Positions 8,755 to 16,965 of a stretch of DNA of 64,000 bases are shown in pieces (the first letter of the stretch is position 1; the number at the start of each line of letters is the position of its first letter). The DNA is from Mastigocoleus testarum BC008 (GTDB lineage: Bacteria; Cyanobacteriota; Cyanobacteriia; Cyanobacteriales; Nostocaceae): positions 1 to 64,000 of the forward strand of contig NZ_LMTZ01000091.1 of the NCBI RefSeq assembly GCF_001456025.1, written 5' to 3'. Made by a program: the position numbers and the translations under genes. The notes under the pieces were generated by a model. That model did not search any database. It was not told the origin of the DNA and was given only the letters and a program-made list of their open reading frames with translations.

Positions 8755-9759
8755 ATGCCACAAAGTAGTGATTTGGATATTCCAGTTATCAATGTAAGCG
8801 ATCTGGTATCAGGAACAGGAAATCCTCATGAAGTTGCAGCTAAAATCGGACATGCTTGTCGTGAGTACGGCTTCTTTTACATTATTGGTCATGGAGTAGA
8901 CGAAGAACTCCAACAGCAATTAGAAAAAGTCAGCCATCAGTTTTTCGCCCAAGATATTGAGACAAAACAGCAAATAAATATGTCCCGTGGAGGTAGAGCT
9001 TGGCGAGGATATTTCCCTGTCGGTGGTGAACTCACATCTGGTAAACCAGATATCAAGGAAGGAATCTACTTTGGTGCTGAGCTTCAAGACGATCATGCTC
9101 TAGTGAAAGCTGGTACTCCACTACATGGTTCTAACCTTTTTCCAACCAACATACCGCAAATGCGAGAATTGGTACTTAATTATACGGGAGCAATGACACG
9201 CCTAGGACATTCCCTCATGACCGGAATTTCCCTCAGTCTTGGTTTGGAAGAATCCTTTTTTGCCACACATTACACTTCAGATCCTTTGATACTGTTCCGG
9301 ATTTTCAATTATCCTGCACCTTCACTAAACCCCGAAACTGAATCTAGTTGGGGAGTTGGAGAGCACACCGATTATGGAATGCTAACAATTCTCAGACAAG
9401 ATATGTCAGGAGGGTTACAGGTAAAAATAAAATCTCAGTGGATAGCTGCTCCTCCCATACCTAACTCATTTGTGTGCAACATTGGAGATATGTTGGATCG
9501 GATTACAGGAGGACATTACTTATCCACACCTCATCGAGTTTGGAATCCCACCAACCATAATCGTTTATCATTTGCATTCTTCTTCGATCCAAATTTCAGC
9601 GCACCAGTAAAACCGATCAAGATAAATGGACAAGTAAAAGACAACAAGAAAGAACGTTGGGATAATGCTAGCGTTCATGAATTTAGTGGTACATATGGTG
9701 ATTACCTGTTAGGAAAAGTTTCCAAAGTTTTTCCACAGTTACGTCGCAAAGTCCTCTAG
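8755..9759 (+). CDS. 2-oxoglutarate/Fe(II)-dependent oxygenase (isopenicillin N synthase family)
   Basis: 334 residues. The N-terminal DIOX_N region (IPVINVSDL, ACREYGFFYIIGHGV) is followed by the 2OG-FeII_Oxy domain with the iron ligands: HTD in GVGEHTDYGML, and a distal His in GGHYLSTPHRVWNP. The RLSFAFF segment supplies the Arg-x-Ser that binds 2-oxoglutarate. Such enzymes hydroxylate or desaturate small molecules; family sequence alone does not give the substrate. An in-frame GTG at 8740 exists, but ATG 8755 has a GGAG ribosome site 9 nt upstream and is preferred. No biosynthetic cluster surrounds it. Downstream lies a repeat-rich gap. Confidence 0.85.
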   Translation: MPQSSDLDIPVINVSDLVSGTGNPHEVAAKIGHACREYGFFYIIGHGVDEELQQQLEKVSHQFFAQDIETKQQINMSRGGRAWRGYFPVGGELTSGKPDIKEGIYFGAELQDDHALVKAGTPLHGSNLFPTNIPQMRELVLNYTGAMTRLGHSLMTGISLSLGLEESFFATHYTSDPLILFRIFNYPAPSLNPETESSWGVGEHTDYGMLTILRQDMSGGLQVKIKSQWIAAPPIPNSFVCNIGDMLDRITGGHYLSTPHRVWNPTNHNRLSFAFFFDPNFSAPVKPIKINGQVKDNKKERWDNASVHEFSGTYGDYLLGKVSKVFPQLRRKVL

Positions 9760-10172
9760 CACCGCTATGCGGAAGTCATTAGCGCAAGCGTGTCCGTAGG
9801 AGATAAGTCATTAGCGGCTAGCGTAAGCGTACCGGATCCGCAGGTAGCGCAGCTATAGGTTATGACGCTGTCGCGTCACACTGCGTTAATGCGTGTCCGT
9901 AGGACATAAGTCAGAAGATGATATTGCGGGTCACGCACGCTACGCTAACAGAATTCAGAAGTACTTATTTTCTCCGGTAGGGGTGCACCGACGTGCGCCC
10001 TGACGAGTAGTATATTTTTTGTTAGAAGTCCCTTAATTTTTATGGCGATCGCTCCGCGCAACTCCCTTGGGGTATCACATTTAGACGTAATCTAAAAAAA
10101 TCAGAAGTTGAACAAAAATATTGTTTATACTTAGATTATCTAACTTAATATTGATTCATCGCCACAACTTTA
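9760..10172. repeat. Interspersed GC-rich palindromic repeats
   Basis: Between 9762 and 9950 lies a mosaic of the palindromic repeat family seen elsewhere in the window: TAGCGGCTAGCGTAAGCGTACC, GGATCCGCAGGTAGCGCAGCTATAG and ATGACGCTGTCGCGTCAC (about 9861-9878). The last is also the sequence that flanks the 17-bp array near 36648. A second palindrome at 9977-10001 matches the one near 5240. The final ~90 bp form the marR promoter region. Confidence 0.65.
10081..10143 (+). promoter_or_regulatory. Two TTAGA-TCTAA dyads, probable MarR operator
   Basis: TTAGACGTAATCTAA (10081-10095) and TTAGATTATCTAA (10131-10143) are inverted repeats sharing TTAGA/TCTAA half-sites, 50 bp apart centre to centre. 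They lie 30-92 bp upstream of the marR ATG. MarR proteins commonly repress their own gene by binding such short dyads. Binding is inferred. Confidence 0.55.
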
Positions 10173-10622
10173 ATGGTAAGCGAGCAAAATAAACCACCTA
10201 AAGCATCTTTCATTCCCACAATGCGTGAATTGGCGGCGACATATCAAGCATTTGCTTCTTATGCAGACGCCCATATTCGCAAACTCGGTTTGACCACCTG
10301 TCAATTTGACGTCATTGCCACTTTGGGTAATACACAGGGTATGACTATGACCGAACTCGCCGAAAAAACCTTAGTTACCAAAGGAACCCTGACCGGTGTC
10401 ATAGACCGACTAGAACGCAAAAACTTAGTTTATCGCCAAGTCGTTGAAAGCGATCGCCGCAGCTTTCTAATCGTACTTACCCCCGAAGGAGAAAAAATGT
10501 TTGATCGCGTCTTTCCCATTCATATTGCTTACCTCAAAGAACGTTTCGAACTCCTCGACCCTTCTGAATTGGAACTTTTGCGAGTTCTACTGGCGAGATT
10601 GCGCAACGCTTTTGAGAGCTAA
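10173..10622 (+). CDS. MarR family transcriptional regulator
   Basis: 149 residues, the usual MarR length. The winged helix is visible: CQFDVIATLGNTQGMTMTELAEKTLVTKGTLTGVIDRLERKNLVYRQV, then the wing Asp-Arg-Arg (ESDRRSFLIVLTPEG). The helical N- and C-termini form the dimer interface. MarR proteins repress genes for stress and detoxification and release DNA when bound by phenolics or oxidised. No conserved N-terminal Cys of the OhrR type; one Cys sits at about 42. Downstream genes (an NTF2-fold protein and a glutathionyl-hydroquinone reductase) suggest quinone or electrophile sensing, which is inference. Confidence 0.9.
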   Translation: MVSEQNKPPKASFIPTMRELAATYQAFASYADAHIRKLGLTTCQFDVIATLGNTQGMTMTELAEKTLVTKGTLTGVIDRLERKNLVYRQVVESDRRSFLIVLTPEGEKMFDRVFPIHIAYLKERFELLDPSELELLRVLLARLRNAFES

Positions 10623-10638
10623 AAAAGTTTTTAAATAG

Positions 10639-10701
10639 ATAGTTGACACTCAAACTACTTTTTGTTAACTTAATTTTAGAGATAGTTCGAGTTCAAACTA
10701 T
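10639..10701 (+). promoter_or_regulatory. Direct pair of 20-bp dyads, probable operator
   Basis: ATAGTTGACACTCAAACTAC (10639-10658) and ATAGTTCGAGTTCAAACTAT (10682-10701) share ATAGTT at one end and TCAAACTA at the other. Each is an imperfect inverted repeat, and they are 43 bp apart (about four helical turns). They sit just after the marR stop codon and before the NTF2-fold gene. MarR-like regulators often recognise TAGTT/AACTA half-sites; the assignment is inferred. Confidence 0.5.
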
Positions 10702-11091
10702 ATGGCTTGAAACAATTCTGGCTAAACACCGTTTTTATAAACTTAGATTCTCTTAAGCTGTACCTTCCTATGCTTAAAGCTTTGGGTACTTGAGCATTGA
10801 AATCTTTTTGTCAAATCCAATCTGCAAACAGGAATATAAAAACTCTATTCTTGTCAAAAAACAATGCTAATCATCAGTGAAAAGATAATCTTAGTTATAT
10901 CGGTGTCTAATAAATAGTTTGTATTTAGAATATCTGTATTTAAAATATATTTCTACGATAGGGAAAGTCTGCGTTCTTGAGTACATCAAGTTTTGAAGCT
11001 AAGAAGTTTTGAAACCATAGCGTGACAAATAGCTTTGTCCCCAAACATTTACTTACTACATTTACAAACACCAACAATTAGCGAGGTATTT
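10702..11091. other. Long untranslated stretch before the NTF2-fold gene
   Basis: About 390 bp with no credible ORF between the 10639-10701 dyads and the ATG at 11092. If transcription starts near the dyads the NTF2-fold gene would have an unusually long leader; alternatively a second promoter lies near 10900-11000. No recognised riboswitch motif was seen. Confidence 0.4.
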
Positions 11092-11448
11092 ATGAGTACT
11101 GATTTGAAAGTTGCATTTGAAGACATCAAAAACCTAGTACTTCAAGGTAAAGCAATGGATGCATTTGAGAAATACTATGCAGAAGATGTAGTAATGCAGG
11201 AAAATGGTAATCCTCCTACTGTAGGAAAAGAAGCTAATCGTCAGCGAGAGTTAGATTTCTTTTCTAAGCTATCTGAATTTCGAGGTGCAGAAGTAAAAAA
11301 TGTTGCTTATGCAGATAATTTGATTATCTCAGAATGGTTTCTCGACTACACCCACAGCGAATGGGGTAAGCGCACTTATAATCAAGCCTGTATTCAAGTT
11401 TGGAAAGATGGGAAAGTCATACAGGAACGCTATTACTACGGAGCCTAA
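11092..11448 (+). CDS. SnoaL/NTF2-fold small protein
   Basis: 118 residues from ATG 11092 with the ribosome site GCGAGG 6 nt upstream; an upstream in-frame start at 11035 would add 19 unlikely residues. The pattern of a helix pair (FEDIKNLVLQGKAMDAFEKYYAEDVVMQENG), the GKEANRQRE strand-helix and WFLDYTHSEWGKR....QVWKDGKVIQERYYYG fits the NTF2-like cone fold used by SnoaL cyclases, ketosteroid isomerases and many unknown proteins. It is soluble. It lies between marR and the glutathionyl-hydroquinone reductase gene, so a role in handling a small aromatic ligand is possible but unproven. Confidence 0.75.
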   Translation: MSTDLKVAFEDIKNLVLQGKAMDAFEKYYAEDVVMQENGNPPTVGKEANRQRELDFFSKLSEFRGAEVKNVAYADNLIISEWFLDYTHSEWGKRTYNQACIQVWKDGKVIQERYYYGA

Positions 11449-11477
11449 CAGTTAAAAACATCTCCAAAAATCATGTA

Positions 11478-11499
11478 GAGAGGTACCACGGTACCTCTC
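11478..11499 (+). terminator. Hairpin after the NTF2-fold gene
   Basis: GAGAGGTACC and GGTACCTCTC form a 10-bp dyad almost without loop, 30 nt after the stop. No T-run follows, so termination would be atypical. Confidence 0.4.
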
Positions 11500-11725
11500 C
11501 AGAAATGAATGTCTGGTAATAAACAAATAATTCTTCAGCAGAAATATCTTGTCAATTTGCATTAAGCATCCACTTTTATTAACCCCTCGTCGCAATCGCT
11601 TATTCTATGCTACGTTTGACAGGATTATGATCGCATTAACTGTTTCCTAAGTTTAGTTTCCTAAAATTTTTATTTCTTCTGCTTTATCACAATACTTAAA
11701 ACTCTAATTAAAAGGAGCATCTTCC

Positions 11726-12703
11726 ATGGGACTATTAGTTGATGGAGTTTGGCACGATCGCTGGTACGACACAGGAAAAACTGGTGGTAAATTCGTCAGA
11801 CAAAATTCGCAATTTCGTAATTGGATTACAGCAGATGGTTCTAGCGGTTTTAAAGCTGAAGCGGGACGCTACCATCTTTATGTATCCTACGCTTGTCCTT
11901 GGGCACATCGCACTCTAATTTTTAGAGCACTCAAGGGATTAGAGGAAATGATTTCAGTATCTGTAGTCCATTGGTTTATGGGAGAACATGGTTGGACTTT
12001 TGATTCTGGAGAAGGAACCATCCCCGATCCAATTAACAACGCTCAATTTCTCCATCAAATTTATACAAAAGTAAATCCATCTTTTACCGGACGCGTTACA
12101 GTACCGGTTTTATGGGATAAGAAAACCGACACGATTGTTAATAACGAGTCCTCTGAAATTATTCGGATGTTTAACAGTGCTTTTGATAATCTTGGTGCTG
12201 TAACCGGTGATTACTATCCAGAAGCTTTGCGGGAAGAAATTAACGCTTTAAATGAGCGCATTTATCACACGGTTAATAATGGTGTTTATAAATCTGGGTT
12301 TGCTACTACTCAAGAAGCTTATGAAGAAGCAATTTATCCTTTATTTGAAACTTTAGATTGGTTAGAAGAATGTTTATCAACTCATCGGTATCTGACCGGG
12401 AACCAAATTACAGAAGCAGACTGGAGACTTTTTACGACTTTACTACGTTTCGATCCAGTTTATGTTGGACATTTCAAATGTAACCTGCGAAGGTTAGTAG
12501 ACTATCCAAATCTTTGGGCTTATACCCGCGAACTTTACCAAATTCCCAAAATTGCCGATACGGTAAACTTCAAACATATTAAGGGACATTACTATCAAAG
12601 TCACGGTTCAATTAATCCCACTGCAATTGTACCCGTTGGACCTCAAATTGATTTTAGTACACCCCATAATCGGGAAAAAATTTCATCTGTACAATTCGTT
12701 TGA
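11726..12703 (+). CDS. Glutathionyl-hydroquinone reductase (GST omega-like, YqjG/Ecm4 family)
   Basis: 325 residues. The N-terminal FVRQNSQFRNWI segment, the active-site CPWAHR motif with Cys57, VVHWFMGEHGWTF, the thioredoxin-fold VPVLWDKKTDTIVNNESSEII and the C-terminal helical domain (YLTGNQITEADWRLFTTLLRF) are all characteristic of the Xi-class/omega-like glutathionyl-hydroquinone reductases. These use glutathione to remove a glutathionyl group from quinone conjugates. The ATG at 11726 follows AAAGGAG at good spacing. Its position downstream of a MarR gene fits control by quinones or oxidants. Strong family call; in vivo substrate unknown. Confidence 0.9.
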   Translation: MGLLVDGVWHDRWYDTGKTGGKFVRQNSQFRNWITADGSSGFKAEAGRYHLYVSYACPWAHRTLIFRALKGLEEMISVSVVHWFMGEHGWTFDSGEGTIPDPINNAQFLHQIYTKVNPSFTGRVTVPVLWDKKTDTIVNNESSEIIRMFNSAFDNLGAVTGDYYPEALREEINALNERIYHTVNNGVYKSGFATTQEAYEEAIYPLFETLDWLEECLSTHRYLTGNQITEADWRLFTTLLRFDPVYVGHFKCNLRRLVDYPNLWAYTRELYQIPKIADTVNFKHIKGHYYQSHGSINPTAIVPVGPQIDFSTPHNREKISSVQFV

Positions 12704-13037
12704 TTGGTCCCTTAATACCCTCAAATAAATCCTATTCTACCTTGGCGCTTACGTGCGCCAAGATTTTTGTTTATGAATTTATTGAAAGTAAATTTATTGA
12801 AATTAATTTCTTAGAACTAATTTCTCATAACTTATTTATTGGAAACATTTTCCTTAAAGTAAGGGAATATATTTTATGACACTTTTAGCAACGATAATGT
12901 CAGAATGACCAAAATATGGGGTGAATCTTAGGGTAATAACTGAAATTAATTTTAGAAGGAAAAATTGCTGCTTATAAAGCTTTTAGTATTAATTGTTTCA
13001 GGCTGAAAGTACGACATCAAGGGCGTTATAGAAGATA
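12704..13037. other. Gene-free gap
   Basis: A short hairpin (TTGGCGCTTACGTGCGCCAAG at about 12742-12762) sits 40 nt after the reductase stop and, followed by ATTTTTG, is a plausible terminator. The remainder is AT-rich and shows nothing else. Confidence 0.5.
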
Positions 13038-13217
13038 TTAGAAATTATTAAAAACACAAAGACCAAGTGTTAACAAAAATAAAATGCGCCACAATTGTAG
13101 ATTCAAATTCCCATCATTGACTGCAGCAGTCTGCTCTTTTGCATGAAATTCTTCAACCATCAGACTATCCCATTGGATATCATTAACTGAATTTTTCCAT
13201 TGAATGTTATTGTTCAT
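13038..13217 (-). CDS. Small membrane protein, 59 residues, unrecognised
   Basis: An ATG at 13217 preceded by GAGAGGAA at 7-nt spacing opens a 59-codon frame that ends at TAA 13038. The product starts MNNNIQWKNS, is polar and acidic through residue 40, and ends in a single hydrophobic helix (LWRILFLLTLGLCVFNNF). This looks like a C-tail-anchored small membrane protein. The strong ribosome site, the clean domain split and a hairpin in the upstream leader (13315-13340) support a real gene. It is not chlorophyll-binding (no HLIP motif). No function can be assigned. Confidence 0.6.
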   Translation of the reverse strand: MNNNIQWKNSVNDIQWDSLMVEEFHAKEQTAAVNDGNLNLQLWRILFLLTLGLCVFNNF

Positions 13218-13571
13218 GGTTTAATTCCTCTCTTTATAGTTCCGAATTATTTGAACAGATATACCAAACCTCAAACAAGATACCTTTAACAGAATTAACT
13301 GTTTGAAAAGGATATTCCTTATAAGGATAATTATAAGGAAACCCTTTAGAATAAAGGTTATTCTGAGAATTGATACTGCAACTCTGGGCTTGATTTCCTG
13401 AGCTTACATATAAACATATCCATAAAAAATGACAAACTCGGGACAAATTCTTTTTTTAATAAAAATTTATATGGAGTAAGGATTGAATTATGACAGTTTT
13501 TACCCGCTTAAAGCACGCATTAATAAGCATTTCATCGAATTAATGCTACTCACATTAAATTACTAGATAAT
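13218..13571. other. Leader region with a perfect 10-bp hairpin
   Basis: TTCCTTATAA (13315-13324) and TTATAAGGAA (13331-13340) form a perfect stem with a 6-nt loop about 100 nt upstream of the 59-codon gene, on the same transcript if the promoter is near 13450. A 70-codon TTG-started frame here (13234-13446, minus) has no ribosome site and was not called. Confidence 0.45.
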
Positions 13572-14210
13572 CTAAGATATTTTCCTAACTTCCCAAGCTG
13601 CTTGAAAAAACTCATATTCACATAGCATTGCATAACGGTAAGTAGAATTTACTAAAGCTGAATTACCCACATAACTTTCGACTAAATTTTCTAACTGTTT
13701 TACTAAGGGCTGAAAATCAGAACCGCTGTAGGTTTGAACCCAATCTTTATATGGGTTATCAGGAGCATCACCTTCCCTAAAAGCTAACTCCGTACCTAAA
13801 AAGCTATATAAAACCATGCAAGGAGACATAGCTGCAGCAGTTACACCTATATCTTGACCCCAAGCAGTTGCAAGCAAAAAATCTGTATAGCGACGGGTAG
13901 CGATTGTGGGTTTTACAGAATCTAAATCCACTCCCCATTTAGCTGCATAACTTTCATGTAATTTTAGTTCGTCCAATACACCTTTAGTTAGAGCATGAAA
14001 AATCGTAAATCCTTCCCAATTAGGTGCTTTAGCAGCTGCAATACTATAAGCACGGGCAAAAGCTTCTAAAAAGAAAGCATCTTGCCCAACATAATAAGCA
14101 AATTTGTGTTGTTCTAAGCTACCATCACCAATTCCTCGAACAAATGGATGTTCCAAGCAAGCTTGTGCTAAATCTTGATTTGCAGACCATAATTCATCAG
14201 AAATAGTCAT
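13572..14210 (-). CDS. tenA: TenA family protein (thiaminase II / aminopyrimidine aminohydrolase)
   Basis: 212 residues, all-helical TenA fold. The signature FVRGIGDGSLEQHKFAYYVGQDAFFLEAFARAY, the active-site Cys in AAAMSPCMVLYSFLG and the terminal CEYEFFQAAW with the catalytic Glu are present. TenA enzymes hydrolyse aminomethyl pyrimidine from degraded thiamin for salvage; some variants are thiaminases. The gene lies 63 bp downstream of the pentapeptide-repeat gene on the same strand. I looked for a thiamin riboswitch upstream and saw none. Salvage is the likeliest role. Confidence 0.88.
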   Translation of the reverse strand: MTISDELWSANQDLAQACLEHPFVRGIGDGSLEQHKFAYYVGQDAFFLEAFARAYSIAAAKAPNWEGFTIFHALTKGVLDELKLHESYAAKWGVDLDSVKPTIATRRYTDFLLATAWGQDIGVTAAAMSPCMVLYSFLGTELAFREGDAPDNPYKDWVQTYSGSDFQPLVKQLENLVESYVGNSALVNSTYRYAMLCEYEFFQAAWEVRKIS

Positions 14211-14273
14211 GTTGGGAATTGGGGGATTAGATATGGAGGAAATGATAAATGAAAATTGAAAAATAATAAATAA

Positions 14274-15053
14274 TTAAAATGGTAGAAATTGAAGTAACAC
14301 AGAGCCTAAACTACCGACAAAATCTGTAAAACTTGGTTTTCCTTTATTAAGCTTTGGTTCTAAAGGAGCTTGAAGTTCTTGAATAAAAGCTTGAGCAGTT
14401 ATCAAACCTTGTTGGTTGTTTTGGGATGTAAACATTTTCTCCGCTAACTTCGCATCTTCGAATGCTCCCTTACGGTCAAATATTTGATAGCGAGCAATTC
14501 CACGAGCGAGATAAGCTCCAGCATAATTTGGTTTTGCAGCGATCGCTTGTTCGAAATAATCAATTGCTTGTTGTTGGTTACCCTGTTCTGCTGCTGCTAC
14601 TCCCCAAGCATAAAACTGCTCGGGTTGAGCACTTTGTAAAGGAATCCCAACTGCTCCTTGCAGGTTTACTCCTTTTAAATCTACACCCGCCAAATCTGCA
14701 TTCATCAGGTAGGTATTTCTTAAGTCAGCACCTAGTAAATTTGCTCCAGTAAGTTTAGCAGCACTCAGGTTCACACCAAATAAACCGGTAGCACTCAAAT
14801 TTGCTCCAGTTAAATCTGCACCACTGAGGTTTGCACGACTGAGGTTCGCTCCACTTAAGTTAGCTCCCCTCAGGTTCGCTCCTCTTAAATCTGCTCTTAC
14901 TAAGCCAGCACCACTCAAGTCACATTTTTGACATTCTTTCGTTGATATTAACTGTCTCAGGTGTTGGGGATTAGCTGCTTGTGCATCTGTGGCAAAGGTT
15001 ATTATGAAGCTAAATATAGCCGTAGCTAAAACTCGATTTCTCATTATTAGCAT
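14274..15053 (-). CDS. Secreted pentapeptide-repeat protein with C-terminal TPR
   Basis: 259 residues. An N-terminal signal sequence (LATAIFSFIITFATDAQA) leads into about 18 A(N/D)LxG pentapeptides (residues ~48-135), which form a right-handed quadrilateral beta helix. Two TPR-like units follow (YAWGVAAAEQGNQQQAIDYFEQAIAAKP and YLARGIARYQIFDRKGAFEDAKLAEKM). This combination is common in cyanobacterial periplasmic or thylakoid-lumen proteins of unknown function. The first repeats contain C-x-x-C (ECQKCDL), a possible metal or disulfide site. It probably shares a transcript with tenA, but no functional link is evident. Confidence 0.82.
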   Translation of the reverse strand: MLIMRNRVLATAIFSFIITFATDAQAANPQHLRQLISTKECQKCDLSGAGLVRADLRGANLRGANLSGANLSRANLSGADLTGANLSATGLFGVNLSAAKLTGANLLGADLRNTYLMNADLAGVDLKGVNLQGAVGIPLQSAQPEQFYAWGVAAAEQGNQQQAIDYFEQAIAAKPNYAGAYLARGIARYQIFDRKGAFEDAKLAEKMFTSQNNQQGLITAQAFIQELQAPLEPKLNKGKPSFTDFVGSLGSVLLQFLPF

Positions 15054-16965
15054 GACAATATATTTTCGTAGAATTTCAATTAACTAGCATAAAAATTGAC
15101 ACTTTAGCTTAGCCTATCTTTATAACAAATGCTCGCAAGCAATATCGACTGAAGATATGTTATTCAAAATTATTATGACTCGAATATGTATCGCAAAATA
15201 TTCATTCAATATCCTGTGGACTCTACCGTGACTGATCTAATCCGTAGTAGCGGCTCCGTAGGTAGCGCAGCTATAGCTATATTTATTGCGCGCTGCAGCA
15301 AGCTTGTATCTGGACCTTGAATATCTCAAAAAAAACTTGAAAATTTATCAATACAAATGGAACTAAATTTTTTATCATCCAAAAACCCCTAAATAATTGG
15401 GGTTTAGGGGATATATCAACAAGAATAGATTCAAAAAATTTTTTCTGATGGTTTCTTGTTTTGGGTAAAACAACAAGTAAACAGCAAACTTGTTTTGAAT
15501 ATATCGTTTTTATTAAGCCGAATAACCTTTCAGTTGCTCCTCTGGGTCAAAATCACGATAGCAGGTGCCGATGAGTTAATTTTATCACCAATATTTTTAG
15601 GAGCAGGCCAACCAATTTTGATAAATAAGTTAAGAGCAAAGGTGAGGCTAAGGGCTAGCAAAAATTTTTCTAACATCGTAATTCTTACAACCTCTTGGTA
15701 TCAATTATATAATAAACTTGACTCATAAAAAAGTTTTATCTTTAAGCAAGTCTAGTTTATACAAACAAATAGGTGAAGCGATCTGCGGCTCATACTCAAG
15801 TGATGCTTATCACTATTTATTATTAAACCTGAAATGTACTTGTGTATTTAATATCAAAAATAAGCGCTATTTACGTAGAATAATTGAGCTTATACTCTAT
15901 GCCTTAATCATTAATGTCTCTTTAACTTAGGAATATATAAGTTTTTAACTAATGAACAAGCAATTTCGCTTATTTTTTTTTGTTACATCACGCTAATAGC
16001 ACAATTAATACAGTATCGAGTGGTATCTAGAGATTGTGAAACAACCGTTACACGTAGACTTATACATCTGTGCTTTGTAATACTAATCACAAAATATCTG
16101 TAGCAAACACTCTTCATCCAGAAATTGTTATTTCAATCAGAAATATTTCAATCAGAAAAACTTCTTCAGGACTGCAGGGGCAAAAATAATTAAATTCAAT
16201 AAGTAAATTCAAATCGTGATTTAAAACTTAATGTTACTTTCATTAGTTCTTCTGTACTAATTGTAAAGCCCACTTAAAGAATTTTAATTAAAGTTAATGC
16301 ATCACAACTGACCAACTAAACCAAATAAACTTATGTATTCTTGTGTATTTTTGCTTTACATAAGTTAACTATTCTTTGTTTGGACTCAGGCAGTATAACG
16401 CGCTGTTTCTGTTGGTAAAAATATTTACTTAGAATAAAATTATCTAGAGGCTAAATAATCAGAAGCAAAAAATACGTCAGCCTAAAAATACCAATTAATT
16501 GCTGAACAGCAAAGACTATAAATACGTAGAACTAAATGAAAAACTCTTGAAAACTAATACTTACATATCTTATAAATTATTTTCAAATTCTTTCTCTTAA
16601 TTAAATTAAATCTATATTAGCGATAAAAATTGAAATGATTGCCGTCATCAATTAACGCATACATATTGGCAAAAATTTTTACTCTTCTTCGCTATTAGTT
16701 ATTCATTGATATTGCAAATTTTTAATAGTATAACTTTCATCTCGGTATTTACAAATAGCCATAAATATAACAGCTGCTTCTGGCAAAAAAATAATAAATT
16801 CATGAAAGTTATTGTTTAGTTTTTACGTCACAAAACTTATTGAAAAAATGTAACTTAAAGAAAACAATAAACTTGACGAAAATGGAAAAATTTCACCCCA
16901 GAAAGGTCACTTACTAAGGTAGTCTAGATCCAGTGAAATTATCTCCTGATTCGACATATTTCCTT
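15054..16965. other. 1.9-kb gene-poor region upstream of hemC
   Basis: Very AT-rich. Frames at 15456-15728 and 15718-15930 (+) lack ribosome sites and coding character. A palindromic-repeat remnant (GGTAGCGCAGCTATAGCTAT) occurs at about 15271-15290. On the minus strand a hydrophobic 43-codon frame ending at 15530 opens only from TTG and is separated from the nearest ATG (15677) by a frame break at a run of six T. Nothing else is supported; it may hold an untranslated RNA or a decayed gene. Confidence 0.45.

Noticed and set aside
13234..13446. A 70-codon minus-strand frame before the 59-codon gene
   Set aside because: It needs TTG, has no ribosome site, and covers the hairpin leader.
15054..15450. 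A thiamin riboswitch for the tenA transcript
   Set aside because: I looked for CTGAGA-type conserved bases on the minus strand and found none.
15530..15677. A minus-strand small hydrophobic protein starting at ATG 15677
   Set aside because: The run of six T puts a stop at codon 10; only a TTG start after the break gives an open frame. Mentioned as a possible broken gene only.
15456..15930. Two short plus-strand frames (90 and 70 codons)
   Set aside because: No ribosome sites, AT-rich codons and no recognisable domains.
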